A DNA stretch of 64,000 bases from Luscinia megarhynchos (taxonomy: Eukaryota; Chordata; Aves; Passeriformes; Turdidae), in assembly GCA_034336665.1 (NCBI GenBank), contig JAPFBE010000074.1:62001-126000 (forward strand). Reading direction: 5' to 3'. This document shows positions 20,138 through 29,860 of the stretch, piece by piece (the first letter of the stretch is position 1; each line of letters opens with the position of its first letter). Below the pieces are notes generated by a model, which saw nothing but the letters and a program-made list of their open reading frames with translations, ran no database searches and was not told the origin of the DNA. The position numbers were made by a program, and so were the translations under genes.

Positions 20138-20736
20138 TGTCCTGGGTTAGTGTTATGACTACTCCTCTCCCTGCCACCCCCCTCACCTCTCTGTCTGCAC
20201 GGAGCTGCTGCCGCCGTAGCCGTTCCTCCCCTGCCCCGGCGGGCCCCAGGCTGCTGCTGCTGGCCTGCTGCTGCTGCTTTTGCTGCTGCTTTTGCCGCTT
20301 TGGCTGCCACTTCTTCCCCTAGCTTTTGCCCCAGCTTCTCCTGCCTCCAGCTGCTCCCTCTTTCTTTCTCCCTTCTTTCCCTCATCCCGAAAAACTGCAC
20401 CGGCTCCGGACGGAAGGATCTAAACATCAAAAACTGCCTCTAAAAGCCTGCCAAAAAAGCTTTGCACCCTTCCCAGCAGGGACTGACCGAGGTAGTCCAT
20501 CCTCACTCACCTTGGTAAAAACGTTTTGTGTCATCTGAAAATTGTTGTTTCCTAGTGCTGAGAAGTGGTTTTTTTCTGTGTGTTTGTTAAAATAAACAAG
20601 TTTTTTCCACTTTTTTCCCTCGAAAAAAGTTCTTCCCAAACCCGGTAGTAGAAGAGGAAAGAAATTCTAAAAGTTTATTTTCCTAAAAAAACTCCTTTGC
20701 AAAATATTTCCCATAAATTTGTCCAAAACCAGAACA
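20138..20736 (+). repeat. E4 3' LTR, heavily edited
   Basis: 599-bp partner of 14103-14742. Where the 5' LTR and both E8 LTRs agree on G, this copy often has A, for instance in the block at 20409-20462 and again at 20535-20545 and 20645-20735. It is shorter than the 5' LTR mostly through loss of CTG units. Confidence 0.9.
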
Positions 20737-21450
20737 CTACCTTCCAACAGATCAACACACGCTCCCAGCTTAGTGTCATCTGCAAATTTACTAATGATAG
20801 ACTCAATACTCTCATCCATGTCATCAATAAAAATATTGAATCAGACTGGCCCCAGCACAGACCTCTGGGGGATATCACTAGTGACTGGCTGCCAGCTGGA
20901 TGCAGCACTATTCACCACCACTCTCTGGGCCCAGCCATCCAGCCAGTTCTTAACCCAGCAAAGAGTGTTCTTGTCCAAGACACGGGCTGCCAGCTTTTCC
21001 AGGAGTATGCTGTGGGAGACAGTGTCAAAGGCCTTGCTGGAGTCCAAATAGACAACATCCACAGCCTTTCCCGCATCCACCAGGCCGGTCACCTGGTCAT
21101 AAAAGGACATCAGGTTGGTCAAACACGACCTACCCCTTTTAAACCCATGCTGTCTAGGTCTGATACCCTGGCCATCCTGTAAGTGCTGTGTGATGACACA
21201 AAATATAAACTGTTCCATTACCTTACTGGGTACCGAGGTCAGACTAACTGGCCTATAATTTCCGGGGTCCTCCTTCCTACCCTTTTTGTGAATGGGTGCC
21301 ACATTGACCAGCTTCTAGACATCTGGAACCTCACCAGTGAATCAAGACTGTTGGTAAATGATGGAGAGCAGCTTCACAAGTTCATCTGCCAGCTCCCTCA
21401 GCACCCTGAGACGGATCCCATCTGGTCCCATAGATTTATGAATATACAAG
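20737..21450 (-). pseudogene. CR1 LINE piece 3: reverse transcriptase core
   Basis: Minus-strand frame 20841-21302 reads PIHKKGRKEDPGNYRPVSLT, FDTVSHSILLEKL and LDGWAQRVVVN, the fingers/palm of the CR1 reverse transcriptase with the first catalytic Asp in KAFDTV. The FADDTK-type block lies at 20740-20790, partly decayed. It joins 13345-14102 across E4 and 21836-22224 across the small solo LTR. Confidence 0.9.
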
Positions 21451-21835
21451 TGTGGACACCACTGAAGGCCCAGGCATGGCTTGCCAGGCCTTTTTCAGGT
21501 TCTGAGCTCTTTTTCTCTTTCTTAGGCTGGGAAGCTTTTTCCCAGGCTGAGACACTTTTCAGCTCTGGCCTGAGCCTTTCCCAGGGTGATAACTTTCTGG
21601 TAAACAGAAAGGAATTAATAAACAGAGATTAACACCTGTTGTTGACTGAGAAACAGTTCTCATGTATACGTGACAGAAGATGTTTTATCCTATTCTCCAA
21701 TGAATTACTGTCCTGTTTGAGACTTGCGAACCACAGTATAAATATGGTTTGGTTTTTTAATAAAGTGCTTCTTTAGCTTCTCACACTCAAGAAGTCATTG
21801 TCGTTATTACACGCCACTCTCTGCGTATTGCGACA
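21451..21835 (+). repeat. 385-bp solo LTR in CR1
   Basis: TGTGGACACC...TTGCGACA. TACAAG (21445-21450) and AACAAG (21836-21841) form a 6-bp duplication with one mismatch. TATAAATA lies at about 21741 and AATAAA at about 21762. The CR1 frame resumes beyond it. Confidence 0.8.
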
Positions 21836-22224
21836 AACAAGCATCTCAGCAGTTCTCTGACTGCCTCCTCCTGGATAACAGGGGGACCATTCTGCTCCCT
21901 GGCACCATCTACCAACCCAGGAGGAGAATTGTCCTGAGGACAAGCCTTCTTTCCACTAAAGACAGAGGCAAAGAAGGCACTAAACACCTCCACCTTCTCC
22001 CCATCTGAAGTTACTAAATTCCCTCCTGCATCCAGTAGAGAACTGAGGTTGGTCTTACCCTTCCTTTTGCTGTTAATATATCTGTAAAAACATTTTTTAT
22101 TCTCCTTCACAAAAGTTGCCAAATTAAGTTCAAACTGAGCTTTGGCCTGTTTAATTTTTTTCCTACATGCCCTAGCAACCCCCTTAAATATTTCCTGAGA
22201 TACCTGACCCTCCTTCTAAAGATG
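21836..22224 (-). pseudogene. CR1 LINE piece 2: linker between endonuclease and RT
   Basis: Minus-strand residues GQVSQEIFKGVARACRKKIK, FVKENKKCFYRYINSKRKGK and the acidic FSAFFASVFSG block belong to CR1 ORF2 between the endonuclease and reverse transcriptase domains. AGATG at 22220-22224 is the target duplication of the following LTR. Confidence 0.88.
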
Positions 22225-22324
22225 GGTTTGGGGTTGGGGTTTGGTCTCTTACTTTTTTTCTTCTTTCTCGCTGGAGAATTTTTTCCATTATTATGCTAAG
22301 GAAGCCTGCCAGGCTGCCCCTCAG
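22225..22324 (+). repeat. ERVL-type solo LTR, left part
   Basis: GGTTTGGGG... followed by a C/T-rich TTTTTTTCTTCTTTC run and GCTAAGGAAGCC. It is the left end of the LTR that continues at 29389-29860; E5 entered at CCTCAG (22319-22324). The outermost bases of the LTR (expected TGTCCT) seem trimmed. Confidence 0.6.
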
Positions 22325-22704
22325 TGCTAAAATGATGCTTTGTCTTTTCCTAATTACTTAAGATAAGACAATGTATCTTTTAGCATGGATGGAAAAGGAT
22401 TACAAAAGAGGCTCTTCCTTATGTCAGCTTTATTCTATGGCGATGGCGTGGCCCGATGGAGTAAGGAGGAAAGAGGAAGATCCCTCCTGGGACCTCCGTC
22501 TTCAGGAGAGGGAATGGGGAGTGGCTTTGGCTAGCAGCCAATGGGATAAGGATACAGGGGGATAGGGTCAGGATACAGGAACTCCCGGTAGGGTGCAATG
22601 TCACAGGGAAAGGTGACAGGAAGGGGGACATGAACCGGGAGCTAGCCGGAAGATGGCCAGGTTTGTTGATTCATTCCTTCTACCTCATTTATTGAATTAC
22701 AACA
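22325..22704 (-). repeat. E5 3' LTR
   Basis: Plus-strand TGCTAAAA...TTACAACA; on the minus strand TGTTGTAATTC...TTAGCA. The polypurine tract (AAAAAACGGGGAGA on the minus strand) is at 22705-22718, directly upstream of the LTR. Confidence 0.93.
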
Positions 22705-22765
22705 TCTCCCCGTTTTTTGTTTTTTATGTAGGGGGTGATATTAAACTAATTCCAGTCCGAATTTA

Positions 22766-22990
22766 TTATTTTGACCACCATTTGTGACAAATGGGAGAAT
22801 CAGATTGTTTTATATTTGTCATTTCTATATGATTGTTCCCTGAGGTAGAAGGAATGATACTATTAATGGCCTTAAACATTAAATGACGTATGATTTCAAA
22901 TGCCATTGCTACAAAGAAAAGAATAACAATGAACATAATGGTTTTGACTCTGGAAGCCCCCACCCAGAAAATCCCCAGCCCTTAGACAGT
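22766..22990 (-). pseudogene. env: E5 env remnant: membrane anchor and tail
   Basis: The minus-strand frame has IMFIVILFFVAMAF, a membrane-spanning segment, then a tail ending KWWSK. It matches the tail after E7 env (47914-48080). The surface subunit and the fusion ectodomain are absent, leaving about 150 bp between the pol stop and this piece. It cannot mediate entry. Confidence 0.75.
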
Positions 22991-23121
22991 TTATTAAACC
23001 AGTCTTCTGATTCTTGTTTCACTTGTTAAGGCTAACAAGAAGACAACTTGGATGGGGTTCCACACAGGGTTAACTGGAGGGTAGCTTTTTCTAAAAAGAA
23101 AAACAAACATTTTAAAACATG

Positions 23122-24807
23122 TTATAAGTCTCTGTTTGAGGGTATTCCTTTTCCTTTGTGGCATCTTCTTTTTGAAGCAATGCTTACTTGCTTCTCATCT
23201 TCTTCTGCTGTAGCTGGGGTTTTAGGGAGAAAAGGTTTTACCCACTTTTGGGGAATCCATCGAGGTCCTGAGGGAGTTGAGACACATGCATAACCTCTTC
23301 CCCAGGTTACTAGCTCATAGGGACCTTTGGTTTTCCATGTTTCTGGGTCCCTAATCAAAACTGGTGGATGCTGAGATAATTTGAACTGTTTACTGCTGTT
23401 AAAATGACGAACCACTGGAGGACTCATATTTTCAAATGAACAATTTAAGAAATTGATTGTAAACAAAGCTTTACAGAGCTTTTGTTGGGGAGACATCCAC
23501 ACAGTTGAACTGCTTTGTCTGGCTAAAACTTGTTTGAGTGTCTGGTGTGTGCGCTCAATCACAGCTTGGCCTGTAGGGGAGTGTGGGATGCCTGTCTTAA
23601 GATTCACTCCCCACTGCTGGATGAATTCCAGGAACTCCTTGGATGTGTATGCTGGGCCATTGTCTGTTTTTATTTCTCTAGGGATCCTCAAAACTGAGAA
23701 GGCTTGTACTAGGTGTTGTTTTGCATGTACAGCCTTTTCCCCTGCATGAGCGGAGGCATAAACTGCACCTGAATATGTGTCTATACTCACATGGACATAT
23801 TTGAGGGGTCCAAAACTAGGAATGTGTGTGATATCTGTTTGCCACACCTCACAGCTGCCAAGGCCCCGGGGGTTAACCCCAATACCTAGCGATGGCATGG
23901 CCTGGAGCTGGCAGCTGGGACAGGTGGCTACTATAGCCCTGGCCTGACTCCGTGTTAGCTGGAACTGACGGACAAAACCTGGTACATTCTGGTGGCTCAG
24001 CTTTGCCTGTTGGAAGATGTCAGGAAGGCATGCCTTTTCTGCTGGAGCTGCAAGGGTGTCTGCCATACGGTTCCCTTCTGTGATCTCACCTGGCAAATCC
24101 ATGTGTGACCTCACATGCATTACATAGAAGGGATGTTCTCTGTGCGAAACCAAATAGATTAGTTTGGACAGCAGCCTAAAGAGATGCTCATTATCAATGT
24201 CTTTGAGCACTGCCTGCTCCGCTCTGGACACTACCCCAGCAACATAAGCCGAATCTGTTACCAGGTTAAGAGGCTCTGAGAACTTTTCGAAGGCCCTCAC
24301 AACTGCAGCCAGTTCTGCAATCTGGGGTGACCCCTTCACAAACTCAACATCAGCTTCCCAATGCTGAGTCTGGGGATTTCTCCAAGTCATCACCGACTTA
24401 TGGGAGGCCCCCGATGCATCTGTGAACACTGTGAATGCCTCGAGCGGTCTCCTGCTCCTCCTTTCACGAGGTATGAGGTGAAATTCCTCATTGAACAACT
24501 TATGAGCTGGGCTGTGAACAGATATCTGTCCACTGTAGCTGTCCAGAGATATCTGGAGGCTGGCATTGCTCTGCAGCAAATGCTCAAACATCTCTTTTGT
24601 TAACCTTTCAGGAGAATTCTTTCCCTCCCCAGAAAGTTTAACTGGCAGGTGTATGCATGTGAAATCAGACCCAGACAGCTCACGCAGCCTCATCCTTGCT
24701 TTTTGAATCAGCTGAGCCATCAGCTCCTGAGGTTGTGTAATAGTTTTGGATCTTTGGTGGGAGAGGAAGACCCATTCTATGATTAAGAGTGAGTCTCTGC
24801 CCCTCAA
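23122..24807 (-). pseudogene. pol: E5 pol: RNase H and integrase
   Basis: Open minus-strand frame. RNase H carries its acidic residues in FTDASGASHK, IAELAAVV, LVTDSAYVAG and GNRMADTLAA. Integrase follows with the zinc site (LSHQNVP, then ATCPSCQ) and the core acids in WQTDITH, KTDNGPAYTS and GQAVIERTHQ, i.e. an intact D,D,E set. The frame differs from the RT frame by a 2-nt deletion near 24808 compared with E7, where RT and RNase H are in one frame. Without that shift this pol would be complete. Confidence 0.9.
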
Positions 24808-25819
24808 TCCACTGGAATATTAAACCATGTAAGTGTGGCAGTTTCCCTAAAACAATAAATTTGAAAGGCAGTTCAGGGTGATAGCGGTGTGCCTGCCTTT
24901 CAGACAGAGCTTTCTGTACCTTTTCAATTGCAGCTTTTGCCTCAGATGTCAGTTCCCTAGCAGAAACCAGCTCTCTCTCCCCTTTCAATAAATTGAAAAG
25001 GGGTTCTAAGTCCTCATTAGTGAGACCTAACCAAGGTCTTACCCAATTCAGAGATCCACACAGGGAGTGGAGATCTGCTAAAGTTTTAGGATTGCAATTA
25101 ATTTCTAATTTCTGTGGAACAATGGTCCTGGCAGTGATCTCTAGGCCCAGATACTTCCAAGGTGGCATCCTTTGAACCTTGTCATCCTGTAATTGAAATC
25201 CAGCAGAGGTTAAAACTTTAACTACTAGGTCAAGCGTGTCTTGGAGGGTGGAGTTATCAGGAGCACACACCAGCACATCATCGATGTAATGCAAAATTAT
25301 TGCTTCCTTTCTCTGTGCCCGCACCGGAGACAACAATGAAGCTACATACCACTGGCAGATAGCAGGACTACACTTCATGCCCTGTGGAAGCACTTTCCAG
25401 TGGTATCTCTTCATTGGAGCCTCTCTGTTCAATGATGGTACTGAGAATGCAAACCTGGGAGCATCTTCAGGGTGTAATGGGATATGGAAAAAACAATCTT
25501 TGATATCTATAACTGCCAATTGCCAATCTCTAGGTAACATAGTTGGAGAAGGCATCCCAGGTTGAGGAGATCCCATGTCTTGAATTACTTTATTTATTCC
25601 CCTAAGATCATGTAATAATCTCCATTTGTCTGTTTTTGGTTTTTTTATTGCAAAAATTGGAGAATTCCAGGGGCTTGTTGTTTCTACTATATGACCTCTT
25701 GCCAATTGTTCATCCACAAGTTTTTGAAGTGCCTGTAACTTTTCCTTTCTTAACGGCCACTGTGTAGTCCAGATAGGTGTGTCACTTAGCCATGTCAGCT
25801 TCTGGACCCGGCACTCCAC
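24680..25819 (-). pseudogene. pol: E5 pol: reverse transcriptase
   Basis: Frame entered by -1 shift from protease. Motifs in order: [68 protein letters not shown] and HYIDDVLV (both catalytic Asp present). The last 40 residues before the stop at 24680 are out of frame with RNase H because of the 2-nt deletion. It would copy the RNA genome into DNA. Confidence 0.92.
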
Positions 25820-25830
25820 GGTGGCCGCTT

Positions 25831-26684
25831 CTAAAAATCCTGGGGAGTTTTTGGAATTATCATTTTAACTCCCCATTGTGACATGGAATCTCTTCCCCAT
25901 AGGGGACACTTATAATCTATTACAAACGGACGAACACTGGCCAATTTGCCGTCCGGTCCCTCAATTTGTACAATGCGTTTTGATATTTGCGCTAATTTAA
26001 CACCCCCTATACCCTGAATTTGCCCTGCAACAGGTTGCAATTCCCAATGTGAAGGCCACATCTTTTCAGGTATTATGGTTACATCAGAACCTGTATCCAA
26101 AACACCCTTCACATGTAGATGGTCTGTTCCATGTGTCATGTTGCATGCTAGAGAAGGCTTTTCCTCCTTCACTGTCTCTGCCCAGTAAACCTCTGGTGAT
26201 TTATTATCTGCTGTGATATTTGCTGGAATAGGAAAAGCTTGGGCCAGTACTTGCCCCTCACCCAAATAGAAAGGTGCTTGTGGACAACGAGCTAATATGA
26301 TAACACCAGATATTTTCCCCTTAATGATCATAGGAGCTATTTCAATTTCTGAAGGTGTGTGTGCTGTGTCTCCCACAACAAAATACTCACTCTCCATGTG
26401 GCAAACCGTCATATCAATTAAAGGACTTGAGATGTCCACTGTAATGATGGTCCACTCAGCAGATCTGAAATGAAAACCTTTGGTAGTTTGTAGCCTAATA
26501 CGGCCACAGAACTGCCTGACTTTGTTAGGAGAACATTTAACATTTGCATTATCTGTTATACCCACATTGTCCATCCCATGCTCCCCCCTTGCCTTTAAGA
26601 GAGAGGCTTTTGCTACAGTATAGCCTGCAGAATTTATATCCTGGCACGCTATGGTGTTTAATACAGGCCCGCGCCTCAGTTCTA
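25831..26684 (-). CDS. pro: E5 dUTPase-like/protease, open
   Basis: Expressed in the -1 frame from gag at 26685-26691. The N-terminal part (FRSAEWTIITV, GEGQVLAQAFPIP) has the outline of a retroviral dUTPase fold without its catalytic motifs. The protease carries VLDTGSDVTIIP (active-site DTG), then GIGGVKL and PLWGRDSMSQW. It ends GAT TTT TAG at the pro-pol slip site. The frame is uninterrupted. The first ATG (26574) is internal and not the true start. Confidence 0.85.
25834..25840 (-). promoter_or_regulatory. E5 pro-pol -1 frameshift site
   Basis: The minus strand reads G GAT TTT directly before TAG, in phase with protease. Shifting -1 opens the pol frame. MMTV uses the near-identical GGATTTA at this junction. 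Confidence 0.75.
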
Positions 26685-28391
26685 GTTTTTTTGTTTGCTG
26701 ATTTTGTTCTGTTTCCTGCTTTGAGGACAGTCCCTAGCAAAATGTCCTTGCTGCTGACACTGGAAACAGGTGATCTTCTTCAGCTGCTGCGATGATAACT
26801 GCGGCTTTTTCATCCGTGGTGGATCAGGTCCCGGAGGCTCAGGAGGTGTTGGACTTGTGATCCTCTCTGGAACACTGAACAATTCTGCTATTCGGGTGCA
26901 GGCTTCAATCATCTGTGCTAGCGTTGGTTCTGGGTACAGGGGCAGGCTTAGAATGACTCTGCGACAGGCGTCATTGGCGTTTTTCTCTGCTAATTCCTTA
27001 ATCAGTTCTGCCTGCATGGCTGGATTCTGTACCTGGCGTTCCACCTGTGTCTTCAAACGATCTATAAAGCTCAAAAAATTCTCAGAAGGATATTGTTTAA
27101 TATTTACATAACTAGAAGTTACTTCAACAGTTGGCAATTTGATAAAAGCCTGTTCAGCTACCTCACAAACCTTATCCAAAATAAATTTAGACAATAACCG
27201 AGTTTGCTTTTCTGGGCAATGTATTTCCCCCTCCCCACATAAATGATCTAATGTAATTTCATTATTCTCAGAATCTTTGGAATGTTCAGGGTTTTTGTGA
27301 AGCTCTGTTAAAAGACTGCTTAAAGAACGTTTCCAAACATTAAACCATAATTCATATTCAGCAGGGGTTAGCAAACACCTGAAAAGGTCTTTTAAATCAT
27401 GTGGAACTAGTTCATTTGATGTAAAAGTTGCTCTCATCATTCCCTTAAATATGGCACTTTGCCTTCCAAACTCCCTTTGTACCTTGCAAATTTCTTTTTT
27501 ATCTTGGTATGGTAGTGGTTGGTAGCTTCTTTTACCGTTCCTTTTACCTAAATAAACAACTGGTGCTGCTTCAAAAACCTGGTGAGATTCAGGGTTAGTC
27601 AGTGAGTTAGGGGTTAATTGTTTCTGTGCCTCTGCGGATGGTGTCTGTGTACTTGAGACACGTGCTTCCCCTCCCCCTCCCTCTGCGGCTGCACTCCCGG
27701 GGCTCCCATTGTTCTGTGTCCCGGTGTTAGAAAAAGCGTTAGAAAGCGGTATAGCTTGGAAAGATGGGTTACAATAACCAGGAAGGTATAGAGCAGAAAC
27801 TGGAGGTGGATGCAGGAACAGATTATTGGAAGAAAAAGGCATAGTATTAGAATTTACTACAGGTTTTTCCCCTTGCACTAGAGAAGGGCGATTTTCTAAA
27901 CTAGGTTGCTGAGAGGGCAATAGCGACAGAGGAGGATACAATGGTAAGTTTGTAGCAAATTGTTCAGGAGATTCGAATTCTGTGTATTTTGGAGGAACAT
28001 TAGTATTAGTAGTTTCTGGAGATATGTCTAATTTCTCTTTTAATTCAGGGACAGGAGGTTTCGAATTAGGTAAAGAGGGTTGTAAAGAATTTTCCTGTGG
28101 TTGATTTTTGTTCTCCAATTGTGATAATTGTTTGTGAATATTTAAAAATATAGGCAAAAATAAAGCAACAGTGGTATCGCCTTTCTGTATTTTAGAAGTT
28201 AATAAATCTCCGACACTGTCCCAAAATAAAATAGATTTGATATTTTGCTTTTCAAATTCCATAACTTCTCGATACAACCACCTAACAAACTTTCTAATTT
28301 GTTTCTTAGAAATTACAACATGCTGTGCATCTAACATTTCTTTAAGCTGAGAAATAATACTCTTTTGTTGTGCTGAAACATTCGCCCCCAT
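26682..28391 (-). CDS. gag: E5 gag, open, 569 codons
   Basis: Starts MGANVSAQQKS with Gly2 for myristoylation. Residues 1-100 are a matrix domain, 100-300 a Pro/Ser/Gln-rich linker, and about 310-470 the capsid (YQDKKEICKVQREFGRQ, NELVPHDLKDLFRCLLTP). The homology region follows around YVNIKQYPSENFLSFIDRLK. One zinc knuckle, CFQCQQQGHFARDC, lies near the C terminus. The protein ends QKN just before the stop, inside the frameshift heptamer. E7 and E9 are diverged copies. Gag builds the particle and packages RNA. Confidence 0.92.
   Translation of the reverse strand: MGANVSAQQKSIISQLKEMLDAQHVVISKKQIRKFVRWLYREVMEFEKQNIKSILFWDSVGDLLTSKIQKGDTTVALFLPIFLNIHKQLSQLENKNQPQENSLQPSLPNSKPPVPELKEKLDISPETTNTNVPPKYTEFESPEQFATNLPLYPPLSLLPSQQPSLENRPSLVQGEKPVVNSNTMPFSSNNLFLHPPPVSALYLPGYCNPSFQAIPLSNAFSNTGTQNNGSPGSAAAEGGGGEARVSSTQTPSAEAQKQLTPNSLTNPESHQVFEAAPVVYLGKRNGKRSYQPLPYQDKKEICKVQREFGRQSAIFKGMMRATFTSNELVPHDLKDLFRCLLTPAEYELWFNVWKRSLSSLLTELHKNPEHSKDSENNEITLDHLCGEGEIHCPEKQTRLLSKFILDKVCEVAEQAFIKLPTVEVTSSYVNIKQYPSENFLSFIDRLKTQVERQVQNPAMQAELIKELAEKNANDACRRVILSLPLYPEPTLAQMIEACTRIAELFSVPERITSPTPPEPPGPDPPRMKKPQLSSQQLKKITCFQCQQQGHFARDCPQSRKQNKISKQKN
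26685..26691 (-). promoter_or_regulatory. E5 gag-pro -1 frameshift site
   Basis: A AAA AAC in phase, immediately before the gag TAG. The -1 frame leads directly into the open protease frame. The same heptamer serves gag-pro in MMTV. Confidence 0.8.
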
Positions 28392-28989
28392 TTCGATGTT
28401 ATAAAAACAAAATGCACGATTCCCTGTCTTTTACAGAAAAGTTACACAATAGCAGTCCGTTTGCAAAACCCAGGTGGGGGTGCTGGGCTTTATTACTACA
28501 CGTGGTTGCCGGTAATGGCCACACAAGGCGGTCCCGGGGGAATCCCACTTCAGGGAAAGCTCCGGTGCCCGTGCGTACGCCAATGCCGCAACACACGCCA
28601 GGCAGAGCCGGCTGAGCACGTGTACTGCCGGGCGGGATTGCGACACCGCCCACGCGCTCCCGCTCCACGCTGGGACTGCCGCCACTGCTCACCAGTGGGG
28701 TACCAACCTCCCCCCACGAGTCTGAGCTAATCCGCCCGAAAAACCCCCTCCCCTGTCCCTCGGGGTTACCGTGGGGTTACCTTTCTCAGACGGAGCGCAT
28801 TCTCGCCAGTAACTCTGCAAAAGTTCCGATCCACACACGGCTGCTTTGAGTCCACGAAGAAGTTGCCCATCTCACCCTCCGGCGTTCGGGGCTGGTAAAC
28901 AGCTCCAACCACGGAGGTAGTTGATCAACCTAACCGGCCTTTAAAGTCCTAAAACTGGGACTTCAGGCAAAATGGGGTCTAAAATTAAG
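28392..28989 (-). other. E5 leader
   Basis: About 600 bp of GC-rich sequence between PBS and gag start, expected to hold packaging signals and the splice donor. Short frames in it carry no domain. Confidence 0.6.
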
Positions 28990-29007
28990 CCCCACGGTCG
29001 GGTGCCA
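28990..29007 (-). other. E5 primer binding site
   Basis: Minus strand TGGCACCCGACCGTGGGG, two bases inside the 5' LTR. E7 has TGGTGCCCAACGCGGGGC in the same place. The tRNA is not assigned with confidence. Confidence 0.7.
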
Positions 29008-29009
29008 AC

Positions 29010-29388
29010 TGCTAAAACGATGCTTTGTCTTTTCCTAATTACTTAAGATAAGACAATGTATCTTTTAGCATGGATGGAAAAGGATTACAAAAGAGGCTCT
29101 TCCTTATGTCAGCTTTATTCTATGGCGATGGCGTGGCCCGATGGAGAAAGAGGAAAGAGGAAGATCCCTCCTGGGACCTCCGTCTTCAGGAGAGGGAATG
29201 GGGAGTGGATTTGGCTAGCAGCCAATGAGATAAGGACACAGGGGGATAGGGTCAGGATACAGGAACTCCCGGTAGGGTGCAATGTCACAGGGAAAGGTCA
29301 CAGGAAGGGGGACATGAACCGGGAGCTAGCCGGAAGATGGCCAGGTTTGTTGGTTCATTCCTTATATCTCATTTATTGAATTACAACA
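29010..29388 (-). repeat. E5 5' LTR
   Basis: 379-bp partner of 22325-22704. CCTCAG follows at 29389-29394. Confidence 0.93.
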
Positions 29389-29394
29389 CCTCAG

Positions 29395-29860
29395 CTCTTG
29401 ATAGCTCGAGATCTGAGGGGGAGTCTGGGGGCTGCTTGTTTCCAGCCTGTGCGCCATCCCAACACCAGGAGCCAGGTTTTCTGCTGTGGGACACTGCCCT
29501 GCCATTTTCTCCCCTCCAGCCTGCTGCCGCCTCCCCACTCCCACCTGCTACCTCCGCAGCTGTGCAGGCCCTGCCTCGCTCTCCACCACTGGGACTGAAT
29601 GCAGGCAGAGAGTGTCTGTGGCCGAAAAGGGACTGGAACTAAGTTATTGTTTTCTTTGTTGTTAATTTTCATAGCTGCTGTTGTTTCTGTTTACCTGGTT
29701 CGATATATTAGTAAAGAGCTGTTATTCATACCCCCATATCTCTGCATGAGAATCCCGGATTCAAAAATTATAATAATCGGGAGGGAGAAGGCTTACATTC
29801 TCCATCTCGGGAAGAGCTCCTGCCTTTCTTGGCAAAATACCTGCCCTTCAAACCAGGACA
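29395..29860 (+). repeat. ERVL-type solo LTR, right part
   Basis: Continuation of 22225-22324 after E5, ending CAAACCAGGACA. AGATG at 29861-29865 matches 22220-22224, so the LTR has a 5-bp duplication within CR1. Frames across 29391-29672 are not supported as genes. Confidence 0.65.

Larger units (their letters stand above)
14103..20736 (+). mobile_element. E4: G-to-A hypermutated ERVL provirus
   Basis: A full-length class III provirus: LTR (14103-14742), PBS, gag, protease, reverse transcriptase, RNase H, integrase, polypurine tract (20125-20137) and LTR (20138-20736), with no env. CTAC flanks it (14099-14102, 20737-20740) and the CR1 frame joins across it. Compared with E8, differences on the coding strand are overwhelmingly G-to-A, which has created many stops, mostly from TGG codons. 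It encodes nothing functional now. Confidence 0.92.
22325..29388 (-). mobile_element. E5: class II provirus, env mostly deleted
   Basis: Minus-strand provirus with 380- and 379-bp LTRs and CCTCAG on both sides (22319-22324, 29389-29394). Order on the minus strand: PBS, leader, gag, dUTPase-like/protease, pol and a short env tail. Gag and protease are fully open, and pol has one frameshift near 24808. The LTRs differ at roughly eleven positions (about 3 %), so it is older than E7. E7 is the same family. Confidence 0.95.
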
